Counted from the first letter of the stretch, positions 33,188 through 43,120 are shown. The stretch is 64,000 nucleotides of DNA from JAEXOD01 sp964652025 (GCA_964652025.1 CAZYZX010000013.1:1-64000), one strand, 5' to 3'. Made by a program: numbers and translations. The notes: generated from the letters alone by a model not told the origin.

Positions 33188-34285
33188 AACATCTTCTCTA
33201 TTTATTTTGGTTAAACAATATTTTTCTTTATAATTACAAATCCACTCACAACCTAAACAGGATATGTTATAGGTGTAAAATTTTTGGTTTATGTTAGTTT
33301 TATATGGCACAAATCTATTATATGCACCACCACCTAAAGCTGTAATAATTGGTTTACCAAATTTTACTGCCAAGTGTAATAAACCACTATCATTTCCAAT
33401 AAACAATTTGCACCCTGCTATTAACTTTGCAACTTCTAAAAAACTTGTTTTACCAACTAAATTTTTTATGTTTTTATTTTGGGGCATGTTATGGTTTAAC
33501 TTTGTACCAACAATATATACTATGTTTTCTTTGCTAATATTTTCAATTAGATATTTAAAATTATCAAAATCCCAGTTTTTATAATCTACAGAACTTAGTG
33601 GTGAAATTACTAAATAATTATTATTTGTAATTTCAAAATCAAACATCTTTTTATTATTAATTTTAACTTCAATGTTATCTTTATCACTTATAATTTTAAC
33701 TAACTTTATAGTTTTTTCGTATTCATTATCTTTATAACTAAAATATAGATTATTATAAATCTTATTATAATAGTTTATTAATAAATCATCTAAGTAAAAC
33801 GAATTACTATTTAGAGAATATTTTTCTTCAGAATCAATTAAATAACATAATTCCTCTGTTAATATTCCCCGCGATGCTGTTATATTATATAGCTTGCTTA
33901 TTCCTAAGTTATTTATGTTTTTTATTAAATCTTTTTTGTATTTTAAGCTATATCTATAATTATATAAACTATAAGTAATAATTTCAAACTTTCCTTTATA
34001 ACCTTCAAAAAGATTTTTATACTCCTCTTTAATTAACAATACGTAATTATAGTTGTTGGGTAGAATTTCTTCATTTTCTAAAATTATACTGGAAATTAAT
34101 AAATCCCCATACTGCCCACTATTAAAAAATAAGATTATATTTCTTTTTATATTATTAGTTTTAGATTTTGATTTAATAAAACTTTTATAAACAAGAAATG
34201 CTAAAAAAGATATATAATTTTTTAAATGTATGTTTAATAAATAAATGGAATTCTTTAAGTAATTTATTAAGCTAAATTTATACAT
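33152..34285 (-). CDS. GT9 (heptosyltransferase-like) glycosyltransferase, copy 2
   Basis: GT9 enzymes add heptose or similar sugars to lipopolysaccharide cores or other glycans. The C-terminal half has the family signatures ISPLSSVDYKNW (phosphate-binding type loop) and GNDSGLLHLAVKFGKPIITALGG. After it comes a cysteine cluster C-x2-C-x3-C-x6-C (CLGCEWICNYKEKYC) shared with the neighbouring copy. The N-terminal half is divergent and very AT-rich, with long runs of Lys, Asn and Ile codons. Its ATG overlaps the upstream GT9 gene by eight bases and its end overlaps the converging GT4 gene by 36 bases. Confidence 0.82.
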   Translation of the reverse strand: MYKFSLINYLKNSIYLLNIHLKNYISFLAFLVYKSFIKSKSKTNNIKRNIILFFNSGQYGDLLISSIILENEEILPNNYNYVLLIKEEYKNLFEGYKGKFEIITYSLYNYRYSLKYKKDLIKNINNLGISKLYNITASRGILTEELCYLIDSEEKYSLNSNSFYLDDLLINYYNKIYNNLYFSYKDNEYEKTIKLVKIISDKDNIEVKINNKKMFDFEITNNNYLVISPLSSVDYKNWDFDNFKYLIENISKENIVYIVGTKLNHNMPQNKNIKNLVGKTSFLEVAKLIAGCKLFIGNDSGLLHLAVKFGKPIITALGGGAYNRFVPYKTNINQKFYTYNISCLGCEWICNYKEKYCLTKINREDVLLGIQNILINS

Positions 34286-35375
34286 AAAATTTTTGTAACA
34301 TATCTTTTAATTGCAAATATACACTATTTACAGAAATATCCGTTAAACATTTTGGTTCATTATAAATACAATACCAATCACAATTAAAGCAATCTAACTT
34401 ATTATAAATATATTTAGTTTTTTCATCTTCAAAAATAGGGAAATAAAAATTAAAAGCACCACCACCTAAAATACAAATTAATGGAATGCCATATTTTAGC
34501 GCAACGTGTGTTAATCCGCTATCATTACCAATGTAAAAATCTGCATGCTTAATAATTTCTATTGCCTCTGTAATTTTTGTCTTTCCGCTTAAGTTTAAAA
34601 CATTATCACCTAAATTAAATTCCTTTAAATATCTATCCCCAAGAATAACAAAGTTAAAACTATCCCCAAGCTTATTTATTAATTCAATGTATTTATTTAT
34701 TCCCCATGCAGTAATGGTTTGTGATGAAAGTGGAGAAACAACTATATATTTATTAAATTTAATATTATTAGGTATATTAGTTGTAATTGCAGCAGCTTTA
34801 AAGCTACAGTTAACGTTAAAAAAATAATTAAAAATTTCTAAATGCCTATTATATTCATTAATATATATTTCACTAATTGGCATTAAATATTTTTTATTAA
34901 AATATTCCCTAAATAATGGTTCAAGAACTTTCCAATTATTTTTTAAACAATAGTAATTATCCCCACTTAAAAGTAAAACTATTTCATCGGTTAGTATTCT
35001 TCTAAAAGAGCTTAAGTTAATAATTTTTGTATAATGTGTTCTTTGTAAGGTGGTTAATATTTTTATTCTATATAGTAAATTATATTTATACTTTTGTAAG
35101 TTTATAGTATATATTTTTACATTTGGCATTAGGTAGCTTAAAAAACTATAAAAACGTTCATCTATTAAAATACTTATATTATTAAAATTAATTTTATAAA
35201 TATCATAAAGCATAGATGTAATAGCTAAATCCCCCAGTTGACCAAAATTTACAAAAAGTATCTCTTTATTAAATTCTGTTTTTACTTTAAACACTTTAAA
35301 ATAAAAACTTAATAAGTTAAAAAGTGTAAAGGCAATTATATTATTTAAGTATAATTTTATTTTATTTTTAACCAT
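34278..35375 (-). CDS. GT9 (heptosyltransferase-like) glycosyltransferase, copy 1
   Basis: It is a tandem paralogue of the gene that follows it in the operon. The same blocks occur in the same order: VNFGQLGDLAITSML at the N-terminus, VSPLSSQTITAWG, GNDSGLTHVALKYGIPLICILGG and a terminal C-x2-C-x3-C-x6-C cluster (CFNCDWYCIYNEPKC). The N-terminal QLGD motif is the usual GT9 start block. The start overlaps the GT2 gene by 19 bases, so the operon GT26-GT2-GT9-GT9 is read as one message. The two copies have diverged widely and probably add successive sugars. Confidence 0.84.
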   Translation of the reverse strand: MVKNKIKLYLNNIIAFTLFNLLSFYFKVFKVKTEFNKEILFVNFGQLGDLAITSMLYDIYKINFNNISILIDERFYSFLSYLMPNVKIYTINLQKYKYNLLYRIKILTTLQRTHYTKIINLSSFRRILTDEIVLLLSGDNYYCLKNNWKVLEPLFREYFNKKYLMPISEIYINEYNRHLEIFNYFFNVNCSFKAAAITTNIPNNIKFNKYIVVSPLSSQTITAWGINKYIELINKLGDSFNFVILGDRYLKEFNLGDNVLNLSGKTKITEAIEIIKHADFYIGNDSGLTHVALKYGIPLICILGGGAFNFYFPIFEDEKTKYIYNKLDCFNCDWYCIYNEPKCLTDISVNSVYLQLKDMLQKFYV

Positions 35376-36289
35376 TTAAATATATTTGGTTTATTAAAGT
35401 TGGGAAAAAATAATCTATCTATTAGTGGAAAATTGCCATATTCGTAATATTCTTGTGTCTTTAAGCTAACAGGGTTGCGTTTGATATTTTTATTAATTAC
35501 TAACTTTAAACAAAAAAATATTCCTTTTAAATATGCTTTATAATATTTAAAATAAACTGCTGTTATTAAGTTAGATGCAATTAACTTTACCCAATACTTA
35601 ATAACATAACGTGCATTAAAATTAAAATATATAAAAATAAAGTAACTTATAAAATGGTTATAAAATCTAAACTCGCTAATAAAAGGATTATGTTCTTTAT
35701 TTTCCCTGCTTACCGATGTTTGCAAGTGATATACAATTAAATCTTGTTTATATAGCGATTTATAACCTTTATCTATTATTCTAATAGCTAAATCTATTTC
35801 GTTATAGTAAATAAATATATTTTTATTATAATAGCCGCTGTTATAAAATACTTGTGCATTAAACATTACTCCACAACCATTAAATAACTTTGGATGTTCT
35901 GTAAAATCTTTTGTCTCGCAAATATTATATCTTAAGTTTATTACTTTAAATGCAATAAAGCCTAATTTATTGTCGTTTTCAAATTCTATAATAGCTTTTT
36001 CTATTAAGTCATTTTCGGGATAACTATCATCGTCTAATTGTAAAATATACTTCCCCTTTGCTACTTTTAAACCATAATTTAGTGCAGATATACCAATGTT
36101 TTTATCTAAATTAATAAGTAATATCTCTGGAAATAATTCCTCAAGCTTTTGCTTTGTGTTATCTGTGGAATTATTATTTACTATTATTATTTCAATATTT
36201 TTATATGTTAAGTTTTTTAATTTATTAATAACATCTATTAATACATTAATTCTATTATAAGTTAAAATTACAATACTAACTAATGGCAT
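35357..36289 (-). CDS. GT2-family glycosyltransferase
   Basis: The 310-residue protein begins with the GT-A core SIVILTYNRINVLIDVINKL and carries the metal/nucleotide-sugar motif LQLDDDSYPENDL near residue 90. The acceptor-side motif YNEIDLAIRIIDKGY occupies the place of the usual ED box. A hydrophobic patch near residues 220-240 may touch the membrane. It resembles rhamnosyltransferase-like GT2 proteins of O-antigen clusters, but donor specificity cannot be told. It follows the GT26 gene by four bases and overlaps the GT9 gene downstream. Confidence 0.86.
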   Translation of the reverse strand: MPLVSIVILTYNRINVLIDVINKLKNLTYKNIEIIIVNNNSTDNTKQKLEELFPEILLINLDKNIGISALNYGLKVAKGKYILQLDDDSYPENDLIEKAIIEFENDNKLGFIAFKVINLRYNICETKDFTEHPKLFNGCGVMFNAQVFYNSGYYNKNIFIYYNEIDLAIRIIDKGYKSLYKQDLIVYHLQTSVSRENKEHNPFISEFRFYNHFISYFIFIYFNFNARYVIKYWVKLIASNLITAVYFKYYKAYLKGIFFCLKLVINKNIKRNPVSLKTQEYYEYGNFPLIDRLFFPNFNKPNIFKWLKIK

Positions 36290-36293
36290 ATAA

Positions 36294-37034
36294 TTATTTT
36301 TTTAGTAATAAATATTTAGTTAATCTATAAATAAAATAAAAATGAGATTTAATATATCTGCCTGTTAACCTTTTTGGCTCTTGCATTAATCTGTAAATCC
36401 ATTCAAAGCCAGAATTATAAAAAAAGCTTGGGGCTTGCTTTTTATTGCCTGCAATAAACTCAAAAAAGCCACCAACACTAAAAATGCAATGTACATTTAT
36501 TTTATCTATGTTTTCCATAATCCAAATTTCGCTGCGTGGCATTCCCATTCCAACTATTAATACATCTGCATTTGCTCTATTTATTTTATCAATAATATTA
36601 TCTGTTTCATTTTTAATATCAAAAAATCCATCGTTATATCCCCTTATTATTAGTTTGGGATATTCATTTTTAATATTATTATAAAACTTAATTATGCTAC
36701 TTTTGGTGCCCCCTAAGCAAAAAATTTTCACATTATTCTCTTCAAAAAGCTTAGCTAATTTATTTGTAAAAGTGTAAGTAAAAACTACTTTATCAATTTT
36801 CTTATTATATATTTTTTTTACAGCTAAAACCGCACTGTAACCATCGGGAATAATATAGTTTGCCTTGTTAAATGCTTCATAAAACTTTAAATTATAATTA
36901 TTTAAATAAAAAGAGTAAGTATTGAAATAAAAAAATACTTTTTTTTGTTTATCTTTTAAAGTATTAAAAATATATTTAATATATTCATTTTCGTTTGTAA
37001 TATTTACAAAAGTATTTAATATATTATAAAGCAT
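36294..37034 (-). CDS. WecG/TagA/CpsF-family (GT26) glycosyltransferase
   Basis: GT26 enzymes usually add the second sugar to an undecaprenyl-linked intermediate. The 246-residue product shows the family run: DGYSAVLAVK, FCLGGTKSSIIKFYNN, INRANADVLIVGMGMPRSEIW and FEFIAGNKKQAPSFFYNSGFEWIYRLMQEPKRL. It is the first gene of the minus-strand sugar operon. Its ATG is only 17 bases from that of the divergent C25 peptidase gene, so the promoters of the two must lie inside each other's coding sequence or the starts are misplaced. No ribosome site is seen upstream. Confidence 0.87.
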   Translation of the reverse strand: MLYNILNTFVNITNENEYIKYIFNTLKDKQKKVFFYFNTYSFYLNNYNLKFYEAFNKANYIIPDGYSAVLAVKKIYNKKIDKVVFTYTFTNKLAKLFEENNVKIFCLGGTKSSIIKFYNNIKNEYPKLIIRGYNDGFFDIKNETDNIIDKINRANADVLIVGMGMPRSEIWIMENIDKINVHCIFSVGGFFEFIAGNKKQAPSFFYNSGFEWIYRLMQEPKRLTGRYIKSHFYFIYRLTKYLLLKK

Positions 37035-37051
37035 AAAATAAAAAGGTTGTT

Positions 37052-40000
37052 ATGAGAGTAAAACTTATTCTTTTAATATTTTTTTTAACCTTTGGTTTAC
37101 TAAACTCACAAACTCTTAAAAACGAGTCTATACAAAGTAATATTTACTTATTAAATATACAAAACAATATTAATTATTCTTTACAAGAAAATAATGGAAT
37201 AAAAAATATTGTATTTGATAATTATCTCGATGAATCTTCACCCGGTACATTTACTTTGCCAGCAATGGATCTGTTCGTTTCTATCCCACCTAATAGTAAA
37301 CCTAAATTAGAAATAATTAATGAAAATAAAGAAATTATTGATGCTATTCCATTAGTTAATCCTATGGTAGAAAAAGTTAATGATTCTACTTTGGTCTATA
37401 ATCAAACAGAATTAAAATCATTTAGTGATTACAAGTTTAGGGTCTTAGGCAATTTAAATATAGATAATTATTATTGCGTTCATATAAAATATTTCCCTTA
37501 CAGATATAATGTTAACAATGGAAAAGTTGAAAAAATTAATAACTTTACAATAAAACTTACTTTTGATCATAGTGTGGAAAGTTACTTATCTAAAGAACCT
37601 ATAACTCATCCCTTAATATTAAATCCATCTTTTGCAATTAACAATAATAATTATAATACCAATAAACCTTTAGCAGAAAGTTGGATAGATTTTAATAAAA
37701 CATATGTAAAAGTTGGTGTTATAAAAGATGACCTTTACCGTATTACCAAAAGCGACCTTGAAAATTTAGCCGTTAATACAAATGCAATTAATCCTAAAAC
37801 TTTTAAAATGTACGTTAAAGGTGCACAAATACCTATTTATGTTTATGGAGAAAATGATTACTCATTTGACCAAAATGACTATATTGAATTTGTTGGTATT
37901 AGAAATTATGGCGACGCAAATTATCGCGAAGCTGCTGCTTACGGTCAACCATATAAAGAGTATTTAAATAGATATTCCGATACTACAGCTTATTTTTTAA
38001 CTTGGGATGGCGATGAAGGTTTACGTACGGATACAGTTACTAATTATAGCGGCACACCAAGTACAACAATTGATTTTTACGATGAATTTTTACATATCGA
38101 GCAAAACCCTTGGTTCGATTACTCGTTAGATGGTGGAACTTTAAGACGTGAAGACCCTGACTGGCACGAAAACGAAACTTGGAACTGGTGGGGGCAAGGT
38201 GTTGGTACTGTTTCTCAATCCTTTACTGTTTCTAACTTATATCCTAATCGTATTGCCCGCGGTTTTGCTAAATTCCAAAGCTGGGGTACTAATTTAACCA
38301 CTAATGCCCATCTTACCGCCCTAAAAATTAATAATTATCCAACAACATACGACTCCGGTTATGTAAATAAATATCAAGTTAAAACTCTAAAAGCAGAGTT
38401 TTCTTCTAATTTACTTGTTAACGGAACAAATAATTTAAGAATTGTTTCTTATCCTACTACGGCTACTATTAACACTTTATTTGGTGATTGGCGAGAAATT
38501 GAATACCCACGTTATTTATTAGCTAGAAACGATACATTAACTTTCCGTTACACCTCTTTACCGGATTCTGGTATGTTTGGTACATTTAGTTTAGGTAATG
38601 TTATTACTAATAATAATATTATTTATAAATACATTGGTAATTATAAATTTATTAAAATTACTAATTTTAATAAAAATGGAAACATAATATCTTTTATAGA
38701 TAGCGTTAAAAATAAACAATGGTATATTTTAAGAACTACTAATACTATAAAAAAACCAATATTTTATTATAAAAAACAATATCAAGATTTGTTAAATCCT
38801 CAAAACTCTGCTCATTATGTTGTGCTTACTCATCCACTGTTTTTACAAAAAGCCAATGAATATGCAACATTTATAAGCCAAAATTATAATTTAACTACTA
38901 AAGTAATAAACGTTTTTGATATTTACGACCAGCTTAATTATGGCTTTTTTGCACCCGAACCAATAAAGGAATTTCTTAAAACCGCTTATAACACTTGGCA
39001 GCCAACAAAATTAGATTATGTTTTTATAGTTGGACGCGCTAACTACGATTATTATGGTAATAAAACTAAGTATCAAGGCGCCCCTATTGAAAGATGTTTT
39101 GTTCCTTCTTTTGGTGCTCCTGTTAGTGATAACTGGTTTGTTATATGGGATAGCACACAAGCAAATATTCCTGTAATAAAAATTGGTAGGTTGCCTGCTA
39201 GAAATTTAGCAGAATTTGAAAGCTATTTTGCAAAACATCAAAATTATATAAATAATCCTTTTGATAATTGGAACAAACGTTTTCTCTTCTTTTCTGGCGG
39301 TAATTTTACAGACCCGAACCAAATTAGTACATTAAAATCTATAAACGATTTTATTATAAATAACTATGTTAAACTTAGACCAGTTGGTGGTGATGCAACC
39401 CACTTTTACAAGACTGTTAACCCTATAACTAATTTTGGTCCTTATAGTCCTGCTTTTATTCAAGATAAAATTGAAAAAGGAAGTTTGGTTATCTCTTATC
39501 TTGGGCATAGCGGAACCCAAACTTGGGATAATAGCATTACAGACCCTATTCAATTACGTAATAACGTTAATCGCTCTCCACTTATTACAGATTTTGGTTG
39601 CTCTACAGCACGCTTTGCCGAACCTGATATTACCTCTTTCTCTGAACTTTTTGTTAATGGATTAAGCGGTCAGGCTATTGCTTATATTGGTAATTCATCC
39701 TTAGGTTTTACTTCCACTTCTTACACCGCTCCTAAGTTATTTTACGAAAAACTTTTAAAAGATACCGTTTTAACCTTAGGTGATGCTCATCGCTTTACTA
39801 AAATTAAACTTTTAAGCACGTATGGCTCTACTGGCACCTATCGTTTGTTTTCCTTAACTAACACTCTTGTTGGGGATCCTATTGTTAAACTTAAACTTCC
39901 TAACAAACCTAATTTATTAATTACTAATTCCGATTTTGCTACTGTTGGCGAGCTTTCTGATGCAACAGATTCTGTTTTGTGTAAATTTAACTTCTTTAAT

Positions 40001-42364
40001 TCCGGTTTAGCTACTGTTGATTCATTTAAAATTAATATTAAACATACCTATAATTCCCAAACTTTACAAGATATTACATTAAATAAAGTTTTACCTCTTT
40101 TTGCAGATAGTGTATCTTTTTATCTTAAAACTAAAAATTTAACTGGTTTACATAATATTACTATTTCATTAGATTTTGAAAACACATTAAACGAACTTTA
40201 CGAAAACGATAACAACCTTAATATAAATCTTAATGTTTATAGTTCATCTTTTAGAAATTTACATCCTTCTAATAATTTTAATTTTGTTAAAAATCCAATC
40301 TCTTTCTTAAATTCTAATCAAAAATCTAACTCTAGTAAATTGCTTGCTAAAATATCTTATAATCCAAGTTTTATAAATGCAGATTCTCTTTTAGTGCCAA
40401 TTAGCAATCTATTAACAAAAATTGATTTGAATAATTATTCTCCACAAAAACGTATATGGCTAAAAGTAAAACCAGAGTTTGGAATCGAGTATGGAACTCC
40501 TATTTCGTTTTATTTATCTAACTTAGATAAATTTGGGTTAAATGACTCGTTAAGTTTTGATTTTGAGTATGCTAAAAATATATCATACAATGGTACTAAT
40601 GTTAAAATTGATTCTTTAAATATTAATATATATGCACTTTCAGCAGGATATAACGCAGGTAGAACCGCAATTATAGCAATTAATGGACAAAATTTAATTC
40701 CAGAAAACACATTACGCGGCTTCCATGTATGCAGGTTTAACAAAAGCGACCTTAGCTTTATAGAATATAAACTTTTTGACGTATCACCCGGTACTACTGC
40801 AAATAATATTTTTATTTCTTACTTAGATGGCATTAGTAATAACGAAATAGTTGCTATAGCTGTTGCTGACGATGCAGGACAAGGGTTAACCACCGCAACA
40901 CGTAATAAACTAAAAGAATTTGGAAGCAGACTAATCGATAACTTTGGTTACCGTCAATCTTGGGCAATTATTGGTTATAAAGGAGCCCCGATTGGTTCTG
41001 TACCAGAGGGCTTAAAAGGTGCTTTTGATGGCAAAGTTGAAATTGATACTAATTTTGCTAGAATGCCACAATCCGGTGCTTTTGTTACAAAAACAATTGG
41101 TCCAGCTGCTAATTGGAAAGATTTTTCTGTTACTCACTCCATACCACAAGATGCTTCTATTCGTTATCAAATTATTGGTGTTAAAAACAATAATACTGTT
41201 GATACATTAAATATAGTTGAAATTGATGAAAATGGTAATGGTAACTTAAACTTTGTAGATGCCAAAGTATACCCTAAAATTAAAATTAAAGGCGCATTTA
41301 ATACTGTTCCTGGCATTCAATCCCCAACTTTGCGTGCTATTGAAATAGGTTACGATAAATTCCCAGAACTTGCTACTAATTACCAACTGGTTACAGCCTC
41401 TGCAGATACCATTATGCAAGGTGCATCTATTTCTTTTAATTATGGTTTTATGAATGTTGGTGGCAGCCCTGCAGATAGCTTTAGAGTTGTGGCTAATTTA
41501 ATTTTACCTAGTAAAAATAAACGTGTAATTTTAGACTCACTGTTTACTTCTTTAGATACTATGCAGCTTAAAACCTTTAGTTATACTTATGTTTCTAATT
41601 TTGATGATGGCTTTGGTGATATGGCATTTGAATTAATTATCGACTCTACTAATAAAGTTAAAGAATATTTTAAAGATAATAATTACTTTAAATTACCCTT
41701 CTATGTAATAAAAGATACCGTAACAAATGTTTATTCAGCTAAAGTTTCGGCAACATTTGATGGAATGGATATTGCAGATGGAGATTTTGTATCTAATAAA
41801 CCTGTTATCTCTATTAATTTAGATTATATGCCTTTATTCCCTTATAAAGATACGTCTTCATTTAGATTATATCTTGATGGAATTAGAAAGTATCACAATC
41901 AATTAGATAGCAGTGTTTACGATACAGTTAACAGAAAACTTACATTCTTCTTTAAACCTGATTTATCTGATGGTGACCACTACTTAAGAATTACCGGAAA
42001 TAATATTGTTGGTAATCTTGCAGGTTATAATGGTTATCAAAAATCGTTTTCAGTATCTTCATTAGCTAAAGTTTTGTATGTGTATAATTATCCTAACCCA
42101 TTTACTAATTACACTTACTTTACATTTAAACTAACCCAAATTCCAGATGAATTAAATATATATATTTATACAATTGCAGGCAGATTAATTAAAAAACTAA
42201 AGGTTAATATAGCAGAATTAAATATAGACTTTAATAAAGTTTATTGGGATGGTAAAGATGAAGATGGTAACGAAATAGGCAATGGTGTATATTTTTACAA
42301 AATGATAATGAAAAGTAACAATAAAACAGAATCTATAACGCAAAAATTTGCTAAAGTAAAATAA
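37052..42364 (+). CDS. Large C25 (gingipain/PorU-type) cysteine peptidase with T9SS sorting domain
   Basis: The 1770-residue protein has a signal peptide (LILLIFFLTFGLLNSQ), an N-terminal prodomain and a C25 core starting near residue 590 (HYVVLTHPLFLQKANEY). The catalytic pair is visible: His819 in ISYLGHSG and Cys850 in TDFGCSTARF. CARDB-like and Ig-like repeats follow, and the end is a type A sorting domain (YNYPNPFTNYT, IAGRLIKKL, WDGKDEDGNEIGNGVYFYK). PorU is the sortase that removes such domains and attaches cargo to lipopolysaccharide. The order and motifs fit PorU, but the length exceeds typical PorU and the protein itself ends in a sorting domain, so a secreted gingipain-like protease is also possible. 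AAGG precedes the ATG. Confidence 0.82.
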   Translation: MRVKLILLIFFLTFGLLNSQTLKNESIQSNIYLLNIQNNINYSLQENNGIKNIVFDNYLDESSPGTFTLPAMDLFVSIPPNSKPKLEIINENKEIIDAIPLVNPMVEKVNDSTLVYNQTELKSFSDYKFRVLGNLNIDNYYCVHIKYFPYRYNVNNGKVEKINNFTIKLTFDHSVESYLSKEPITHPLILNPSFAINNNNYNTNKPLAESWIDFNKTYVKVGVIKDDLYRITKSDLENLAVNTNAINPKTFKMYVKGAQIPIYVYGENDYSFDQNDYIEFVGIRNYGDANYREAAAYGQPYKEYLNRYSDTTAYFLTWDGDEGLRTDTVTNYSGTPSTTIDFYDEFLHIEQNPWFDYSLDGGTLRREDPDWHENETWNWWGQGVGTVSQSFTVSNLYPNRIARGFAKFQSWGTNLTTNAHLTALKINNYPTTYDSGYVNKYQVKTLKAEFSSNLLVNGTNNLRIVSYPTTATINTLFGDWREIEYPRYLLARNDTLTFRYTSLPDSGMFGTFSLGNVITNNNIIYKYIGNYKFIKITNFNKNGNIISFIDSVKNKQWYILRTTNTIKKPIFYYKKQYQDLLNPQNSAHYVVLTHPLFLQKANEYATFISQNYNLTTKVINVFDIYDQLNYGFFAPEPIKEFLKTAYNTWQPTKLDYVFIVGRANYDYYGNKTKYQGAPIERCFVPSFGAPVSDNWFVIWDSTQANIPVIKIGRLPARNLAEFESYFAKHQNYINNPFDNWNKRFLFFSGGNFTDPNQISTLKSINDFIINNYVKLRPVGGDATHFYKTVNPITNFGPYSPAFIQDKIEKGSLVISYLGHSGTQTWDNSITDPIQLRNNVNRSPLITDFGCSTARFAEPDITSFSELFVNGLSGQAIAYIGNSSLGFTSTSYTAPKLFYEKLLKDTVLTLGDAHRFTKIKLLSTYGSTGTYRLFSLTNTLVGDPIVKLKLPNKPNLLITNSDFATVGELSDATDSVLCKFNFFNSGLATVDSFKINIKHTYNSQTLQDITLNKVLPLFADSVSFYLKTKNLTGLHNITISLDFENTLNELYENDNNLNINLNVYSSSFRNLHPSNNFNFVKNPISFLNSNQKSNSSKLLAKISYNPSFINADSLLVPISNLLTKIDLNNYSPQKRIWLKVKPEFGIEYGTPISFYLSNLDKFGLNDSLSFDFEYAKNISYNGTNVKIDSLNINIYALSAGYNAGRTAIIAINGQNLIPENTLRGFHVCRFNKSDLSFIEYKLFDVSPGTTANNIFISYLDGISNNEIVAIAVADDAGQGLTTATRNKLKEFGSRLIDNFGYRQSWAIIGYKGAPIGSVPEGLKGAFDGKVEIDTNFARMPQSGAFVTKTIGPAANWKDFSVTHSIPQDASIRYQIIGVKNNNTVDTLNIVEIDENGNGNLNFVDAKVYPKIKIKGAFNTVPGIQSPTLRAIEIGYDKFPELATNYQLVTASADTIMQGASISFNYGFMNVGGSPADSFRVVANLILPSKNKRVILDSLFTSLDTMQLKTFSYTYVSNFDDGFGDMAFELIIDSTNKVKEYFKDNNYFKLPFYVIKDTVTNVYSAKVSATFDGMDIADGDFVSNKPVISINLDYMPLFPYKDTSSFRLYLDGIRKYHNQLDSSVYDTVNRKLTFFFKPDLSDGDHYLRITGNNIVGNLAGYNGYQKSFSVSSLAKVLYVYNYPNPFTNYTYFTFKLTQIPDELNIYIYTIAGRLIKKLKVNIAELNIDFNKVYWDGKDEDGNEIGNGVYFYKMIMKSNNKTESITQKFAKVK

Positions 42365-42365
42365 A

Positions 42366-42395
42366 AAAAGCCGCTAAAAATTAGCGGCTTTTTTA
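42366..42395. terminator. Bidirectional terminator
   Basis: AAGCCGCTAA (42368-42377) and TTAGCGGCTT (42381-42390) form a perfect 10-bp stem with A and T tracts on either side. It lies between the converging peptidase and NifX-like genes and serves both. Confidence 0.85.
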
Positions 42396-42800
42396 TTAAT
42401 GATGGTTACAAGTTGCGTCATCATCAAATTTTAATTCCCCTTTAGAATAAGCTATAACAGCTTTTTCAGGGTCTCTAAGTAAAGTTAAAACAACATCAAT
42501 ACCATTTCTTTGCAAATCTTCAACTAATCTTCCGCCCGCTGCGTTTGCAATTAAACAATCGCAATCACTTAATCCACCAACTAAACCGCCATGGCTGTGT
42601 GCATGGTGGCCGTCATCGTGTCCATGTCCGTGGTGATGCTGTTGTCCCATTCCATGCATGCGATGTAAAGTAAAATTATTTTCTCGTTTTGTAACACCAT
42701 TAATTTTACCATCTTCAACATCGTATACCAAAAATCCATTACATCTTCCTACATGACCAGTAATTGTCTTGTAGTCGTCTGTTGCTACTGCTACTAACAT
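42396..42800 (-). CDS. NifX/NifB-type (dinitrogenase iron-molybdenum cofactor) domain protein with His-rich loop
   Basis: The 134-residue protein has the NifX-like fold signature (VAVATDDYKTITGHVGRCNGFLVYDV at the start, DCDCLIANAAGGRLVEDLQRNGIDVVL later). A histidine-rich insert of about 20 residues lies in the middle (about residues 55-72), and a CNHH tail ends the protein, suggesting metal binding. In organisms without nitrogenase such proteins accompany DUF134 regulators and are thought to handle iron-sulfur or metal cofactors; no nif gene is seen here. A GGAGG ribosome site precedes the ATG, and it follows the DUF134 gene by 15 bases. Confidence 0.85.
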   Translation of the reverse strand: MLVAVATDDYKTITGHVGRCNGFLVYDVEDGKINGVTKRENNFTLHRMHGMGQQHHHGHGHDDGHHAHSHGGLVGGLSDCDCLIANAAGGRLVEDLQRNGIDVVLTLLRDPEKAVIAYSKGELKFDDDATCNHH

Positions 42801-42815
42801 ATAAACCTCCGTTTA

Positions 42816-43091
42816 TTATATTTCAATTCTTAATGCCATTCCTTTTACAATTGCCAAAGCAACTTTTTGATGCGCAGATGTTAATATTCTACCATAAGTT
42901 TGCCTGCTAATACCTAATTTTGCTGCTGCTTCTTCCTGCATAAGTTTATCTATATCACTTAGCTTTAACGCATCAAATTCATCTCTGCTTAATACAATTT
43001 CTTCAAGCATTCCCATCGGAACCCCTTTGGGCTTAAAGTAATGCGCCATTGGATGGCAACACATTTTTCGGCATTTCTTCGGTCTTGGCAT
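42816..43091 (-). CDS. DUF134-family helix-turn-helix regulator
   Basis: The product begins MPRPKKCRKMCCHP, the conserved cysteine-rich start of the DUF134 (UPF0251) family, and ends in a sigma-70-region-4-like helix-turn-helix (MQEEAAAKLGISRQTYGRIL). It probably regulates itself and the following NifX-like gene in response to metal or redox state. I place the start at 43091 (92 residues). A longer frame starting at 43127 adds 12 residues not seen in the family, and that ATG lies inside a palindrome just at the expected transcription start. Confidence 0.87.
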   Translation of the reverse strand: MPRPKKCRKMCCHPMAHYFKPKGVPMGMLEEIVLSRDEFDALKLSDIDKLMQEEAAAKLGISRQTYGRILTSAHQKVALAIVKGMALRIEI

Positions 43092-43120
43092 TATTTTACT
43101 TTTTATTTTATTACTTATTT

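Noticed and set aside
42396..43091. Nitrogen fixation locus suggested by the NifX-like gene
   Set aside because: No nitrogenase or cofactor assembly gene is nearby; DUF134 plus NifX-like pairs occur widely in organisms that do not fix nitrogen.
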